This document shows, one piece after another, positions 8,718 to 17,033 of a DNA stretch of 64,000 nucleotides. Origin of the DNA: Candidatus Poribacteria bacterium. GTDB taxonomy: Bacteria > Poribacteria > WGA-4E > WGA-3G. The position numbers and the translations under genes were made by a program. The notes below the pieces were generated by a model. The model was not told the DNA's origin. It ran no database searches and was given only the letters and a program-made list of their open reading frames with translations. Within the stretch, counting starts at the first letter, position 1, and every line of letters starts with the position of its first letter. The stretch covers positions 27,814-91,813 of the forward strand of contig JAJEDB010000128.1 in NCBI GenBank assembly GCA_022821725.1, written 5' to 3'.

Positions 8718-9866
8718 ATGATGAAGAAATTGCTTTTTACACCCGGTCCCACGCCAATTCCGCCCGAAGCCCTATTGGCGATGGCGCAACCGATTGATTA
8801 TCACCGCAGCGATGCCGCTGTAACGCTCATTAAAGACATCCTTGAAAAACTCAAACACGTTTTTCAGACCGAGAATGATGTCCTCTTTCTAACATCATCC
8901 GGAACCGGTGCTATGGAGGGCGCAGTCGCGAATCTTTTAGCGCGTGAAGACAAAGTCATTGTCATTCGGAGCGGTAAATTCGGGGAACGATGGAGCGAGA
9001 TATGCACCGCTTACGGCATCGAAGTTCTCCCAATTGATGTGCCCTGGGGGGCTTCTGTTGAACCTCAGGCAGTTGCGGCACTCCTAACGGAGCATCCGGA
9101 TGTGAAAGCGGTTTTTGCGACGCTCTGTGAGACATCGACGGGTGCTTTACACGACATTGAGGCGTTGGCAGGTCTAACGCGAGTGCGTCCGACACTGCTG
9201 GTTGTTGATGCCGTCAGCGCGCTCGCTGCCGACGATTTACAGATGGATAATTGGGGGGTGGACGTTGTTGTGTCCTGCTCCCAAAAAGGCTTGATGACAC
9301 CTCCCGGTCTGGCGTTCGCTGCGCTCAATCAGCGTGCCTGGGATGCCGTTGCGTGTTCTGATCTTCCGAAATACTATTTTGATTTCCGAAAAGCGCGCGA
9401 AAGCGGTTTGGAGGGATCTGTCCCCTACACACCCGGGGTAACACTCCTGGCGGCACTTCAATGTGCCTTAAATCGCTTGTGTGCGGAGGGTATCCGCAAT
9501 ACCATTGCCCGTCACAACCGCTTGGCAGTCGCGACTCGAAGTGCGGTTAAAGCACTCGGGCTTTCCCTCTTTGCAGCGTCTCCTGCGAATACTTTGACCT
9601 CTATTCGCTTACCATCGGAAATTGATGGAAAGGCGTTTATCAATCTGATGCGCGATACGTATGGTGTCACCTATGCGGGCGGTCAGAGTCAGTTGAGCGG
9701 AAAAATCGTCCGGATCGCGCATCTCGGTTGGATGGATGAGAACGATGTTGTTGTTGCTATCTCTGCCTTCGAGCGAGGTCTCCACGCCATCGGATATGAG
9801 GTCCCATTGGGTGCTGGTGTCACTGCTGCACAGGAAGTTTTTAAATGTTCGCGAGGCGAGAAATGA
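8718..9866 (+). CDS. Class V aminotransferase (serine/alanine-glyoxylate type)
   Basis: PLP-dependent transaminase of the serine-glyoxylate, alanine-glyoxylate, (S)-ureidoglycine-glyoxylate or 2-aminoethylphosphonate group. The opening LFTPGPTPIPP is the family hallmark; GTGAMEGAV binds the cofactor phosphate, VVDAVSALA contains the Asp that contacts the pyridine nitrogen, and SQKGLMTPPG holds the Schiff-base lysine (Lys190). Start chosen at ATG 8718 because homologues begin close to the FTPGPT motif; 8721 is equally possible and 8679 less likely. Length 382 aa is normal. Which amino donor it uses cannot be told. Confidence 0.88.
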   Translation: MMKKLLFTPGPTPIPPEALLAMAQPIDYHRSDAAVTLIKDILEKLKHVFQTENDVLFLTSSGTGAMEGAVANLLAREDKVIVIRSGKFGERWSEICTAYGIEVLPIDVPWGASVEPQAVAALLTEHPDVKAVFATLCETSTGALHDIEALAGLTRVRPTLLVVDAVSALAADDLQMDNWGVDVVVSCSQKGLMTPPGLAFAALNQRAWDAVACSDLPKYYFDFRKARESGLEGSVPYTPGVTLLAALQCALNRLCAEGIRNTIARHNRLAVATRSAVKALGLSLFAASPANTLTSIRLPSEIDGKAFINLMRDTYGVTYAGGQSQLSGKIVRIAHLGWMDENDVVVAISAFERGLHAIGYEVPLGAGVTAAQEVFKCSRGEK

Positions 9867-9900
9867 GGCGTTTTTTTATTGAGGGTTTCCTCTTGTATCC

Positions 9901-9944
9901 GCCTGCGTGTTTTTGCTTGGGTATTTCTGTGTATTGTTGCAGGC
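9901..9944 (+). repeat. Mosaic repeat, stem-loop module (TTGCTTGGGTATTTCTG type)
   Basis: GCCTGC (9901-9906) and GCAGGC (9939-9944) enclose TTTTTGCTTGGGTATTTCTG. The same module recurs at 24401-24456 (internally doubled) and, inverted and enlarged, at 62426-62501. Confidence 0.7.
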
Positions 9945-9970
9945 TGCTATCTTGGATAGAATGAAAAACC

Positions 9971-10080
9971 GTAGCCCGTAATGAAATGGAGGGGTTTTTG
10001 CTTGGGTGTTTCTTCAGATATATGGGAAGGCAGGTCATTATCCGAGTCCGCCTTAGCGAACCGCAAGGAAAATTAAAAAT
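9971..10080 (+). repeat. Mosaic repeat, long copy ahead of the acyltransferase-like gene
   Basis: Consists of GTAGCCCGTAATGAAATGG, then GGGGTTTTTGCTTGGGTGTT, a variable stretch, and the end module CCGCAAGGAAAATTAAAAAT at 10061-10080. Nearly the same order is seen at 40984-41088 and 46407-46517. Confidence 0.8.
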
Positions 10081-10143
10081 ACACTTTTTGATGCTTCTTA
10101 CGAACACCGAAAAAAGCCGCTGCTCACCCAAACGCTGGAACGT

Positions 10144-11343
10144 TTGCGTCCCATCTATAGCAAGTCTGAATTGGACGCTTTACGTATTGACAGTATGAGT
10201 CGGGAGGGTTTAGCGCAACGCTCTGGACGCGGGTTTGTCAATCGGGATATTCTTGAGACCGTGCTCGGCAATTTGCTGGAATGCGTCGCACCGGGATCGC
10301 ATAACGCGCCGCAGCTGCGTAACCAAAGGCGTGAACTCTCAGAAGCGATTGAAGAGGTAGCGGATCAGTTATATGCGATGGTCGCACAATCGTTTTTGGC
10401 TGTTACGGACGAAACCCGTCTCGGTGCTGCGCTTGAAACGGCTTTTTCGCTCCTCTGGGAGCTGCCACGTCTCAAGCGTCGCGCCCTCTGGAATCGCTTC
10501 GCCTCTCTTAAAGATCCTGCTGTCTGGGATGCCTATCTTCTCCACACCGGTATCTCGCGCGAGAAACTCGCCGCGCTGGATTTTCGTTCCCAAATTGACA
10601 TCGCAATTCAGGAACGAACCTTTGAACCCTACCAAGACTTTCTGGGAAGTTTGAATCTCGCATCTGTTTTGGATTATCAACTCCAGTTGGTAGGGAGTAC
10701 GTATCCCGGTTGGCGTGTACTTTTTTACCACGATGTCGCACACGCTTTAACGCGGAGCGATGACCTTGAGGAGAGTCCAAACATTCACAGAATCCCGGTC
10801 CCATTGTTGCCGCGCGCCATTTCGGAACTCGGTGGACGCTACTATCAAGCCGATTTACACCCAGAAACCCAGATAGGTGATGCTAATTTCTTGGAACATC
10901 CGCATCGCGGTGTAACGACCGGCCAGACGGGCATCATCGGTTCGGGGTGCGTTATCTATCCCAGCACGTTCGGTGGATTGAGTGTCAAAGTGAAACAACG
11001 GCATCCCGTCATCGGCGATTTTGTTGAAATCGGCACGGATACCAGCCTGCTCGGACCTGTTCAGGTTTCTGACCATTCCAGTGTGGGAACGAATACCGAG
11101 ATTTATGGGTTTGTTGAAATCGAACAGCGGTGTCGCATCGGTTCATCAGTCGTTATCGGGACGATCCGAGGCGCGGCGGAGCATCCCGGAAGAATTTATA
11201 TAGGAGATGAGGTGCGCATCGGCGACGGCACTGTCATTGAGAATACATCGGAAATGGACCTGATTATACCCAACCGCTCGCAAATTCCGGCGCGAAGCCA
11301 CGTCGCAAATGACGGGTTTGGATTTCCGAGATATGTGGTCTGA
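10144..11343 (+). CDS. Serine-acetyltransferase-like left-handed beta-helix protein
   Basis: A 399-aa (or longer) protein. An alpha-helical N-terminal half is followed, from about residue 235, by YYQADLHPETQIGDANFLEHPH and repeated hexapeptides (IGSGCVIYPSTFG, VIGDFVEIG, IGSSVVIG, IGDEVRIG), the left-handed beta-helix of CysE-type acyltransferases. The EHPHRG segment is comparable to the CysE catalytic His loop. TTG 10144 is only the first recognisable start: the frame is open back to 10057 and the residues encoded there (FDASYEHRKKPLLTQTLERL) look like genuine protein, so the true start may be a rare codon next to the repeat-supplied AAGGAAA (for example ATT 10072). Function: probably O-acetylserine synthesis or a related acyl transfer; unproven. 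Confidence 0.7.
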   Translation: MRPIYSKSELDALRIDSMSREGLAQRSGRGFVNRDILETVLGNLLECVAPGSHNAPQLRNQRRELSEAIEEVADQLYAMVAQSFLAVTDETRLGAALETAFSLLWELPRLKRRALWNRFASLKDPAVWDAYLLHTGISREKLAALDFRSQIDIAIQERTFEPYQDFLGSLNLASVLDYQLQLVGSTYPGWRVLFYHDVAHALTRSDDLEESPNIHRIPVPLLPRAISELGGRYYQADLHPETQIGDANFLEHPHRGVTTGQTGIIGSGCVIYPSTFGGLSVKVKQRHPVIGDFVEIGTDTSLLGPVQVSDHSSVGTNTEIYGFVEIEQRCRIGSSVVIGTIRGAAEHPGRIYIGDEVRIGDGTVIENTSEMDLIIPNRSQIPARSHVANDGFGFPRYVV

Positions 11344-11357
11344 ACACAGGAGGAAAA

Positions 11358-12044
11358 ATGAAAAACATTGTGGATATGGAAACCGTTGAAGCCCTTGAGT
11401 TGTTAGGGATCCTCGCGAACGATCAGATTTTTGTGGCGTGGGAACGGCTCCTCGTGTTGCTCAATAAGCCGCCTTCCGCCGCGAATACACAGAAATTTGA
11501 AACAGAGTTCCGTGAATTTTACTGCGGTTATGAAAGTCTCGCTTTTTTTCTTGAGACTTACCAAGAAGATCCGCTTGAAGGACTATCCCTGTGCACCCAT
11601 CTCGCGAAAAAACTCAAGCGGCAGCGTGAATACATCCTCGCCAACCGAAAAACGACCCTTGAAGAGCGGATGCGCAGACGGGCAGGACTCTATAAAGAAG
11701 GCGACCTGGTGCCAGAGAAGAAGGTAACAGAACTATCACCCGATCAATATCGGAGCCTGTTACGTATGCTCGTCGGTTTGGATATCTTTTCTGTGCGAAA
11801 ACGCCTTCTCGCCTTGCTTGAACAGAAGGCACCCCTCGCGGAATTAGATACTGTGTTTCGAGAATTTTTCGTCGCCTACGAACTCTTAGAACTCGTATGG
11901 GAAGAATATGATTACGATCCGGATGAAGGATTGGAATTACGTCCAGAGGTACTCGAAAGGCTTGAGCAAAGCGTAGCAGACATTGAATCGGGGGGTAAGA
12001 CGTATTCACTGGAAGAAGTCTTCGGTGAGTCAGAGGGGACATAA
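11358..12044 (+). CDS. Long internally duplicated antitoxin-like protein
   Basis: A 228-aa acidic helical protein made of two similar halves (about 12-90 and 130-210): both have D(Q)I/IF..WER or VRKRLL.LL, then FREF..YE.L and DP.EGL.L. The last residues (VADIESGGKTYSLEEVFGE) match the usual C-terminal tail of type II antitoxins that bind RelE/ParE toxins. The next gene starts 2 bp after its stop and is a RelE-type toxin. I infer that this is an antitoxin fused to, or built from, a duplicated partner domain; typical antitoxins are under 100 aa, so the size is odd. RBS AGGAGG upstream of ATG 11358. Confidence 0.6.
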   Translation: MKNIVDMETVEALELLGILANDQIFVAWERLLVLLNKPPSAANTQKFETEFREFYCGYESLAFFLETYQEDPLEGLSLCTHLAKKLKRQREYILANRKTTLEERMRRRAGLYKEGDLVPEKKVTELSPDQYRSLLRMLVGLDIFSVRKRLLALLEQKAPLAELDTVFREFFVAYELLELVWEEYDYDPDEGLELRPEVLERLEQSVADIESGGKTYSLEEVFGESEGT

Positions 12045-12046
12045 TT

Positions 12047-12301
12047 TTGTATACTTTGCAGCACTCTCCACGTGCTCGAGCGGATATACAACGTTTAGAC
12101 TCAGTAATCGCCCAGCAGATCCGCAATAAACTGATATGGCTCTGTGAGAATTGCGATAATCGACAACACAAGGCACTCAAAGGTAGGCACAGAGGAAAAT
12201 TTACTTTGAAAATAAACGCCTATCGCGCCCTCTATACCTTTGATAGACGGACAAGAGTGTTGACTGTCCACGAGGTAGGACACCGAAGCAAAGTCTATTA
12301 G
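12047..12301 (+). CDS. RelE/ParE-type toxin
   Basis: An 84-aa basic protein, probably a ribosome-dependent mRNA interferase or gyrase poison. It has the compact RelE fold: N-terminal helices (ARADIQRLDSVIAQQI), the LKGRHRGKFTLKINAYRALYTF strand pair and the ending VLTVHEVGHRSKVY, which matches the family C-terminus (GHR..(I/V)Y). TTG start at 12047, two bases after the antitoxin stop, indicating translational coupling. Unlike the toxin at 3432, this frame is intact. Confidence 0.82.
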   Translation: MYTLQHSPRARADIQRLDSVIAQQIRNKLIWLCENCDNRQHKALKGRHRGKFTLKINAYRALYTFDRRTRVLTVHEVGHRSKVY

Positions 12302-12370
12302 GTGATAAGTTAACTGAAAACTGAAAGAAAAACACGCAGTGTTTTCCGAACTGAAGATTGGCAACGACTT

Positions 12371-13981
12371 ATGAAAAAAATAAAACGAGTTTTAATCAGC
12401 GTCTACGACAAAACAAACCTTTTAGAGATAGCCAATGCCCTATCACAACGGGGTGTGGAAATTCTCTCTACGGGTGGCACAGCCAGACACCTGCGAGACG
12501 CTGGGATTAATATCCTTGATGTTTCTGACTATACCGGTTTTCCTGAGATGCTTGAGGGTAGAGTCAAAACACTCCACCCCAAAATTCATGGCGGACTCCT
12601 TGCGGATTGGGATAACGCTGAGCACACTGCCCAAGCGGAGACACACGGTGTTACTGCCATTGACATGGTGATATGCAACTTGTATCCGTTCGAGGCAACC
12701 GTTGCCAAGCCTGACGTAACGCTCCCCGAAGCGATTGAAAACATCGACATCGGGGGTCCTACGATGATCCGCGCCGCAGCGAAGAATTATCGGCATGTTG
12801 CTGTCCTCACACAGGCGAGTCAATACCCCGAAATCATCGCCGATTTAGATGCCAACGACGGTTCTCTTTCGGAAGAGAGACGGTTTGCGTTAGCAAGGGC
12901 AGCCTTTGCCCATACCGCGCACTATGACGCCGCAATCACTGCCTACCTTACCGACAGTGATTCTCCCCTGATAAAGGGGGATAGGCGGGGGAATCAAACA
13001 GACGGTTCCGAACCAGACGAATTCGCGGATAACCTGACGCTCCGTTTCAAGAAAGAGCGCACGCTCCGCTATGGCGAGAACCCACATCAGCGTGCCGCTT
13101 TCTACAAAACTGAAGCCAGTCCAGGGGGATGTGCCGCATGGGCGAACCAACGCAGTGGACAGCCACTCTCCTTCAATAACCTCCTCGATTTAGAAGCCGC
13201 CTTGGAGATCGTCAAGGACTTTGAGACCCCTGCTTGTGCGATTATTAAACACAATAACCCGTGTGGATTGGCGACGGCGGGCACTCTGCAAGATGCCTTC
13301 ACGAACGCATTGGAATGTGATCGGACCTCTGCCTTCGGTTCGATTGTCGGATTAAATCGGAAGGTAACCCTCCAGACAGCGAACATTATCCGCGAAGCCG
13401 CGAATGCGGGTGTGAAAATTGACGCAATTATCGCACCGAGTTATACCGAAAAAGCACTGCGAGCGTTATCTCGGGTCAAACGCCGCCCGATTCTTGAAGC
13501 TGGGTCACTTTCGGCAACGGAACCTGTTTTGCAGATTCGCAACATTACGGGGGGTGTGCTGGTCCAAGACCCGGATGTCCACGACTTAGATCCTAACGAT
13601 TTAGAGGTCGTAACCTCTTGTGCGCCAACAGCAGCAGAGATAGAATCCCTGCTTTTCGCGTGGAAGGCGTGCAAACATGTCAAATCGAATTGCATCCTCC
13701 TTGCCAACGGCACACAAAGTGTCGGTATCGGCGCAGGGCAGATGAGCCGGGTCGATGCTGCGATCATCGCTATCCGGAAGGCGGGTGAAAAGGCGAAAGG
13801 GGCGGTGTTAGCCTCGGATGCCTACTTCCCATTCCCCGATGGTGTTGAAATTGCCGGTGAGGCGGGCATTCGTGCGATTATTCAGCCCGGCGGCTCTGTC
13901 AATGACACACCTGTGATTGAAACGGCTGATGCCTACGGCATGGCAATGGTCCTGACAGGCGTGCGACATTTCCGGCATTAG
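12371..13981 (+). CDS. purH: Bifunctional AICAR formyltransferase / IMP cyclohydrolase
   Basis: Carries out the last two steps of IMP synthesis. The N-terminal MGS-like cyclohydrolase domain runs to about residue 190 (ISVYDKTNL, STGGTARHL, GFPEMLEGRVKTLHP). The transformylase domain has LRYGENPHQ and the catalytic Lys293-His294 in IKHNNPCG, and ends in IQPGGSVND...TGVRHFRH, as usual. Between the domains, residues about 197-209 (SPLIKGDRRGN...) are encoded by an imperfect 37-bp palindrome (12959-12995) not expected in PurH; it keeps the frame and lies in a surface linker. Length 536 aa, about 15-20 residues longer than most. Confidence 0.95.
   Translation: MKKIKRVLISVYDKTNLLEIANALSQRGVEILSTGGTARHLRDAGINILDVSDYTGFPEMLEGRVKTLHPKIHGGLLADWDNAEHTAQAETHGVTAIDMVICNLYPFEATVAKPDVTLPEAIENIDIGGPTMIRAAAKNYRHVAVLTQASQYPEIIADLDANDGSLSEERRFALARAAFAHTAHYDAAITAYLTDSDSPLIKGDRRGNQTDGSEPDEFADNLTLRFKKERTLRYGENPHQRAAFYKTEASPGGCAAWANQRSGQPLSFNNLLDLEAALEIVKDFETPACAIIKHNNPCGLATAGTLQDAFTNALECDRTSAFGSIVGLNRKVTLQTANIIREAANAGVKIDAIIAPSYTEKALRALSRVKRRPILEAGSLSATEPVLQIRNITGGVLVQDPDVHDLDPNDLEVVTSCAPTAAEIESLLFAWKACKHVKSNCILLANGTQSVGIGAGQMSRVDAAIIAIRKAGEKAKGAVLASDAYFPFPDGVEIAGEAGIRAIIQPGGSVNDTPVIETADAYGMAMVLTGVRHFRH
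12959..12995. repeat. Palindromic repeat inserted in frame in purH
   Basis: GATTCTCCCCTGATAAAGGG... to ...GGGGGAATC forms an imperfect inverted repeat of 37 bp. It resembles the CCCCCTTGATAAAGGGGG class of short palindromes widespread in bacterial genomes and encodes SPLIKGDRRGN within PurH. Confidence 0.65.
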
Positions 13982-14055
13982 TAACGCTAATGCAGTCAGA
14001 ACTAACACCTATATGCGTGGTAGGATTGGAAATCCGATAGGTTTTGTGATATTCT

Positions 14056-14250
14056 ATGCCGAGAAAAATACGACAACTCATCGCCGACTTAAGAAAAGCT
14101 GGTTTTATCAACACAGGTGGGAAAGGTAGCCATCGAAATTTCAAGCATCCGAAAGGTCCGCGGGTTACAATTTCTGGAAAACTCGGAGATGATGCCAAGC
14201 CTTTCCAAGAAAATTTAATCAAAAGAAGAATTGAGGAGTCTCAAAGATGA
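14056..14250 (+). CDS. hicA: HicA-type toxin (mRNA interferase)
   Basis: A 64-aa protein with the dsRBD-like HicA fold: MPRKIRQLIADLRKAGF, then GGKGSHRNFKHPKGPRVTI, where the His of GSHRNF is the catalytic residue of HicA family mRNA interferases. It precedes, and overlaps by 4 bp (ATGA), a HicB-like gene, the normal HicA-HicB order. Expected to cleave mRNA when free of its antitoxin. Confidence 0.85.
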   Translation: MPRKIRQLIADLRKAGFINTGGKGSHRNFKHPKGPRVTISGKLGDDAKPFQENLIKRRIEESQR

Positions 14251-14492
14251 CTGAAAGTGCCAAGTACGTCAAGATCGTTGAATGGTCGGACGAAGACGAA
14301 TGCTTCATCGGATATTGTCCGGGAATCATCGGTCCGTGCGCCCATGGTCCTGATGAAATCGAAGTGTATCGGCAGTTATGCGAGATTGTTGATGAGTGGA
14401 TAGAAATCTTTCATCGCGACAACGAGCCACTCCCACCGCCTACTATCGGTAAAAACATTGAGGAATTTTTGAATGGCATAGGTAACTACTAA
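14247..14492 (+). CDS. HicB-like antitoxin, first copy
   Basis: An 81-aa protein with the HicB partial RNase-H-like fold: VKIVEWSDEDECFIGYCPGI, as in HicB (EDGG..A..P.LPGC), followed by YRQLCEIVDEWIEI. It lacks an obvious C-terminal DNA-binding (HTH or ribbon-helix-helix) domain. Start ATG overlaps the HicA stop, so it should be translated together with HicA and neutralise it. Confidence 0.75.
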   Translation: MTESAKYVKIVEWSDEDECFIGYCPGIIGPCAHGPDEIEVYRQLCEIVDEWIEIFHRDNEPLPPPTIGKNIEEFLNGIGNY

Positions 14493-14502
14493 GGAAGAAC
14501 AT

Positions 14503-14808
14503 ATGAAGACGTATGCATTTGAGGTTGTTTTAGAAAAAGACAAATGGCCTGATGAACCAGACGAGGACGCTGTCTGGCGAGCGTACATCCCCGCACTGGA
14601 GCATAAAGGGGCAGCAAGTTGGGGATATACTCAAAAAGAGGCTTTAAAAAATCTGCAAGACGCAGTTGACCTCCTTTTTGAATATCTGTCGGAGCGGGGG
14701 GGAGAAATTAATTTTGAGTCGCTATTGGCAGATAAGGAAAACAGCCTTTCTGAATCCCATCCGCAAATTCAGGTTAGCGATGTCCCTTTAGTTACCGTAA
14801 CAGTTTAA
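14503..14808 (+). CDS. HicB-like antitoxin, second copy
   Basis: A 101-aa protein, 10 bp after the first HicB-like gene. YAFEVVLEKDKWPDEPDEDAVWRAYIPALEHKGAASWGYTQKEALKNLQDAVDLLFEYL is a typical HicB domain (substrate-like strand pair, P.L..GA..G.T.EEAL.N..EA). A C-terminal tail of about 35 residues ends in VPLVTVTV; no DNA-binding motif. Two HicB-like genes after one HicA are unusual: this may be the true partner of another toxin or a reserve antitoxin. Confidence 0.72.
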   Translation: MKTYAFEVVLEKDKWPDEPDEDAVWRAYIPALEHKGAASWGYTQKEALKNLQDAVDLLFEYLSERGGEINFESLLADKENSLSESHPQIQVSDVPLVTVTV

Positions 14809-14899
14809 TATGGCTATTGATTACAGCGCGAAGGTTAATACGTGCTTTTTTAATCCTGCTACACCCAACCGGATAATAAATCATTATAGGAATTAAAAA

Positions 14900-16057
14900 T
14901 TGTCTGCGACATTAACACTCCCACACACAATAATTACAGGCGCAGGCGCGTCCGAAAACGTTGGCGAACAGGCGAAGCAGCTCGGTGCGACGAATGCTCT
15001 CATCGTGACGGATCCGGGTATCGCTAAGATCGGATACGCCGACGAAATCGCCCAGAATTTGAAAAAGGCAGGAATAGCGTCCTCATGCTTCTCCGATGTC
15101 ACACCCGATCCAACTTTACAGAACGTGCAAGACGGCTTAAAGCAATATGCTGATGAAGCCTGTGATGTCATTGTAAGCATCGGTGGCGGAAGTGCGATCG
15201 ACTGCGGAAAAGGCATCGCTATGAAGCTGACGAACGACGGGGACTTCGCCGATTACATGGGAGTGGACAAGATCCCGAATCCGGGTGCCCCTCTCATCGC
15301 GATACCAACCACGGGCGGGACGGGTAGCGAGGTCTCCAAAGTTACTGTCATCACCGATACTGAGCGGAATGTCAAGATGATGCTCAGTAGCCCGTGTCTG
15401 TTGGCATCTGTTGCGCTTGTGGATCCGATGCTATCCTTGACAACCCCACCGCACCTGACCGCGGCGGTCGGTGTGGATGCCTTGACGCATGCAATAGAGG
15501 CATACATCTCCAAACGCGCCCAACCGATAACCGACGCCCTCGCCTTGAAGGCAATTGATATGATTTCCGGTTCATTGCGACAGGCATGGGCAGACGGTGA
15601 AAACATCCCCGCTCGCACGGATATGATGATCGGGGCGTCTATCGCAGGGATGGCGTTCAGCAATTCATCTGTGGCTTTAGTTCACGGGATGTCGCGTCCC
15701 ATCGGTGCGTATTTCCACATCCACCACGGATTGTCAAATTCGGTATTGTTACGGGATGTGATGGCATTTAGCGTCGTCGGTGCCCCTGCCCGCTTTGCCG
15801 ATATTGCGTCTGCCATGGGTGAGTCGATTGATGGATTGTCTCTGATGCAGCAAGCGGACGCAGCGATTGACGCTGTGGAACGGCTTGTCACCGATATTCA
15901 GATGCCACGACTCGGTGAAATCGGCATTGACAAGGAGAAGTTCGAGGCGGTCATTGAACAGATGGCAGCGGACGCGATTGCGAGCGGAAGTCCTGCTAAC
16001 AATCCACGACAGGCTACGGTTGAAGAGATCGTCGCACTCTACCGTCAGTGTTTGTAG
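14900..16057 (+). CDS. Iron-containing alcohol dehydrogenase
   Basis: NAD(P)-dependent, group III metal alcohol dehydrogenase, 385 aa. Visible: VSIGGGSAIDCGKGIA (nucleotide-binding loop), AIPTTGGTGSEVS, GVDALTHAIEAYISKRAQP and the metal-binding His residues in AFSNSSVALVHGMS and HIHHGLSN. Starts at TTG 14900, preceded by ATAGGAATTAAAAAT, a degenerate version of the repeat end module seen at other starts. First gene of a four-gene plus-strand operon (gaps 15, 1 and 18 bp) with a D-2-hydroxyacid dehydrogenase, hydantoinase A and an enolase-superfamily dehydratase, which suggests a sugar-acid or related carboxylate catabolic path. Confidence 0.9.
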   Translation: MSATLTLPHTIITGAGASENVGEQAKQLGATNALIVTDPGIAKIGYADEIAQNLKKAGIASSCFSDVTPDPTLQNVQDGLKQYADEACDVIVSIGGGSAIDCGKGIAMKLTNDGDFADYMGVDKIPNPGAPLIAIPTTGGTGSEVSKVTVITDTERNVKMMLSSPCLLASVALVDPMLSLTTPPHLTAAVGVDALTHAIEAYISKRAQPITDALALKAIDMISGSLRQAWADGENIPARTDMMIGASIAGMAFSNSSVALVHGMSRPIGAYFHIHHGLSNSVLLRDVMAFSVVGAPARFADIASAMGESIDGLSLMQQADAAIDAVERLVTDIQMPRLGEIGIDKEKFEAVIEQMAADAIASGSPANNPRQATVEEIVALYRQCL

Positions 16058-16072
16058 AAAAAGGAATGAATT

Positions 16073-17032
16073 GTGAACAAGCTTAAGATCGTTGTTCCCG
16101 GTGATTCACCACCGCAAATCCAAGGGTCACCACATCTGGAACGTCTCGAACCCTATGGCGATGTCGTTCTTTATACCGACCGACCCGAGACCCCCGAAGA
16201 GAAAATTCGCCGTGCTGAAGATGCAGATGTCCTCATCAATTCACGCGGTATCGTCAAATGGCCCGCGGAAATTCTCTGCCAACTCCCCAAACTCAAATTG
16301 ATTTCGCTCTGCTCCATCGGCACCGATATGATTGGGCTTGATGAAGCGAAAAAGCGTGGAATTACCGTTTGCAATCAACCCGGACGCACCGCCCCGGTTG
16401 TAGCGGAACACGGGTTCGGACTGATGTTCGCCCTCGCCAAACGAGCGGCGTTCCTCACGGCGTCTATGAAGGCGGGTGAATGGCCCCGGATGGACAACGT
16501 CTATCTTCAAGGAAAGACCTTGGGAATTATAGGCACTGGGCATATCGGGGCAGAGATGGCACGCCTCGGCACCGCAGTTGGGATGAACGTTATCGCTTGG
16601 ACGTATCACCCTTCAGCGGCACGCGCAACAGAATTGGGAGTCCGGTTTGTTTCTCTGGATGAACTGCTCCAGACTGCCGATGTTGTGAGTCTGCACGTCA
16701 GGCTGACAGAGGAGAGTCACCATCTCATTGGGGAACGTGAACTCGGTTTGATGAAACAGGGCGCGCTCCTTATCAATGTGGCACGTGGCGGCGTCATTGA
16801 TACAGATGCGTTGGTTGCTGCGTTGAACGGTGGACACCTCGGGGGTGCCGCTATTGATGTCTACGATCAGGAACCGCCCCCTGCGAATCACCCGCTTTTG
16901 GAATGCGAGCAGGTAATTTTGACCCCACATTGTGCGGACATGACCCCTGAAGGTGTTGAACTTCTTAATGAAGGCGCGGTGGACAATATCATCGCTTTTC
17001 TGCAAGGCACACCCCAGAATGTGGTTGAATGA
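16073..17032 (+). CDS. D-isomer 2-hydroxyacid dehydrogenase
   Basis: NAD-dependent reduction of a 2-keto acid or oxidation of a D-2-hydroxy acid, 319 aa. The Rossmann motif is GIIGTGHIGAEMARLG; substrate Arg in NVARGGVIDTDAL; catalytic Glu in DVYDQEPPP and His in ILTPHCADMTPEG. Starts at GTG 16073, 15 bp after the alcohol dehydrogenase. The next gene starts one base after its stop. Glyoxylate/hydroxypyruvate reductase-like; exact substrate not determinable. Confidence 0.9.
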   Translation: MNKLKIVVPGDSPPQIQGSPHLERLEPYGDVVLYTDRPETPEEKIRRAEDADVLINSRGIVKWPAEILCQLPKLKLISLCSIGTDMIGLDEAKKRGITVCNQPGRTAPVVAEHGFGLMFALAKRAAFLTASMKAGEWPRMDNVYLQGKTLGIIGTGHIGAEMARLGTAVGMNVIAWTYHPSAARATELGVRFVSLDELLQTADVVSLHVRLTEESHHLIGERELGLMKQGALLINVARGGVIDTDALVAALNGGHLGGAAIDVYDQEPPPANHPLLECEQVILTPHCADMTPEGVELLNEGAVDNIIAFLQGTPQNVVE

Positions 17033-17033
17033 A

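Noticed and set aside
16953..17033. Longer N-terminus for the hydantoinase A protein (start at 16953)
   Set aside because: The extra residues overlap the end of the hydroxyacid dehydrogenase gene and are not hydantoinase-like; ATG 17034 fits the family.
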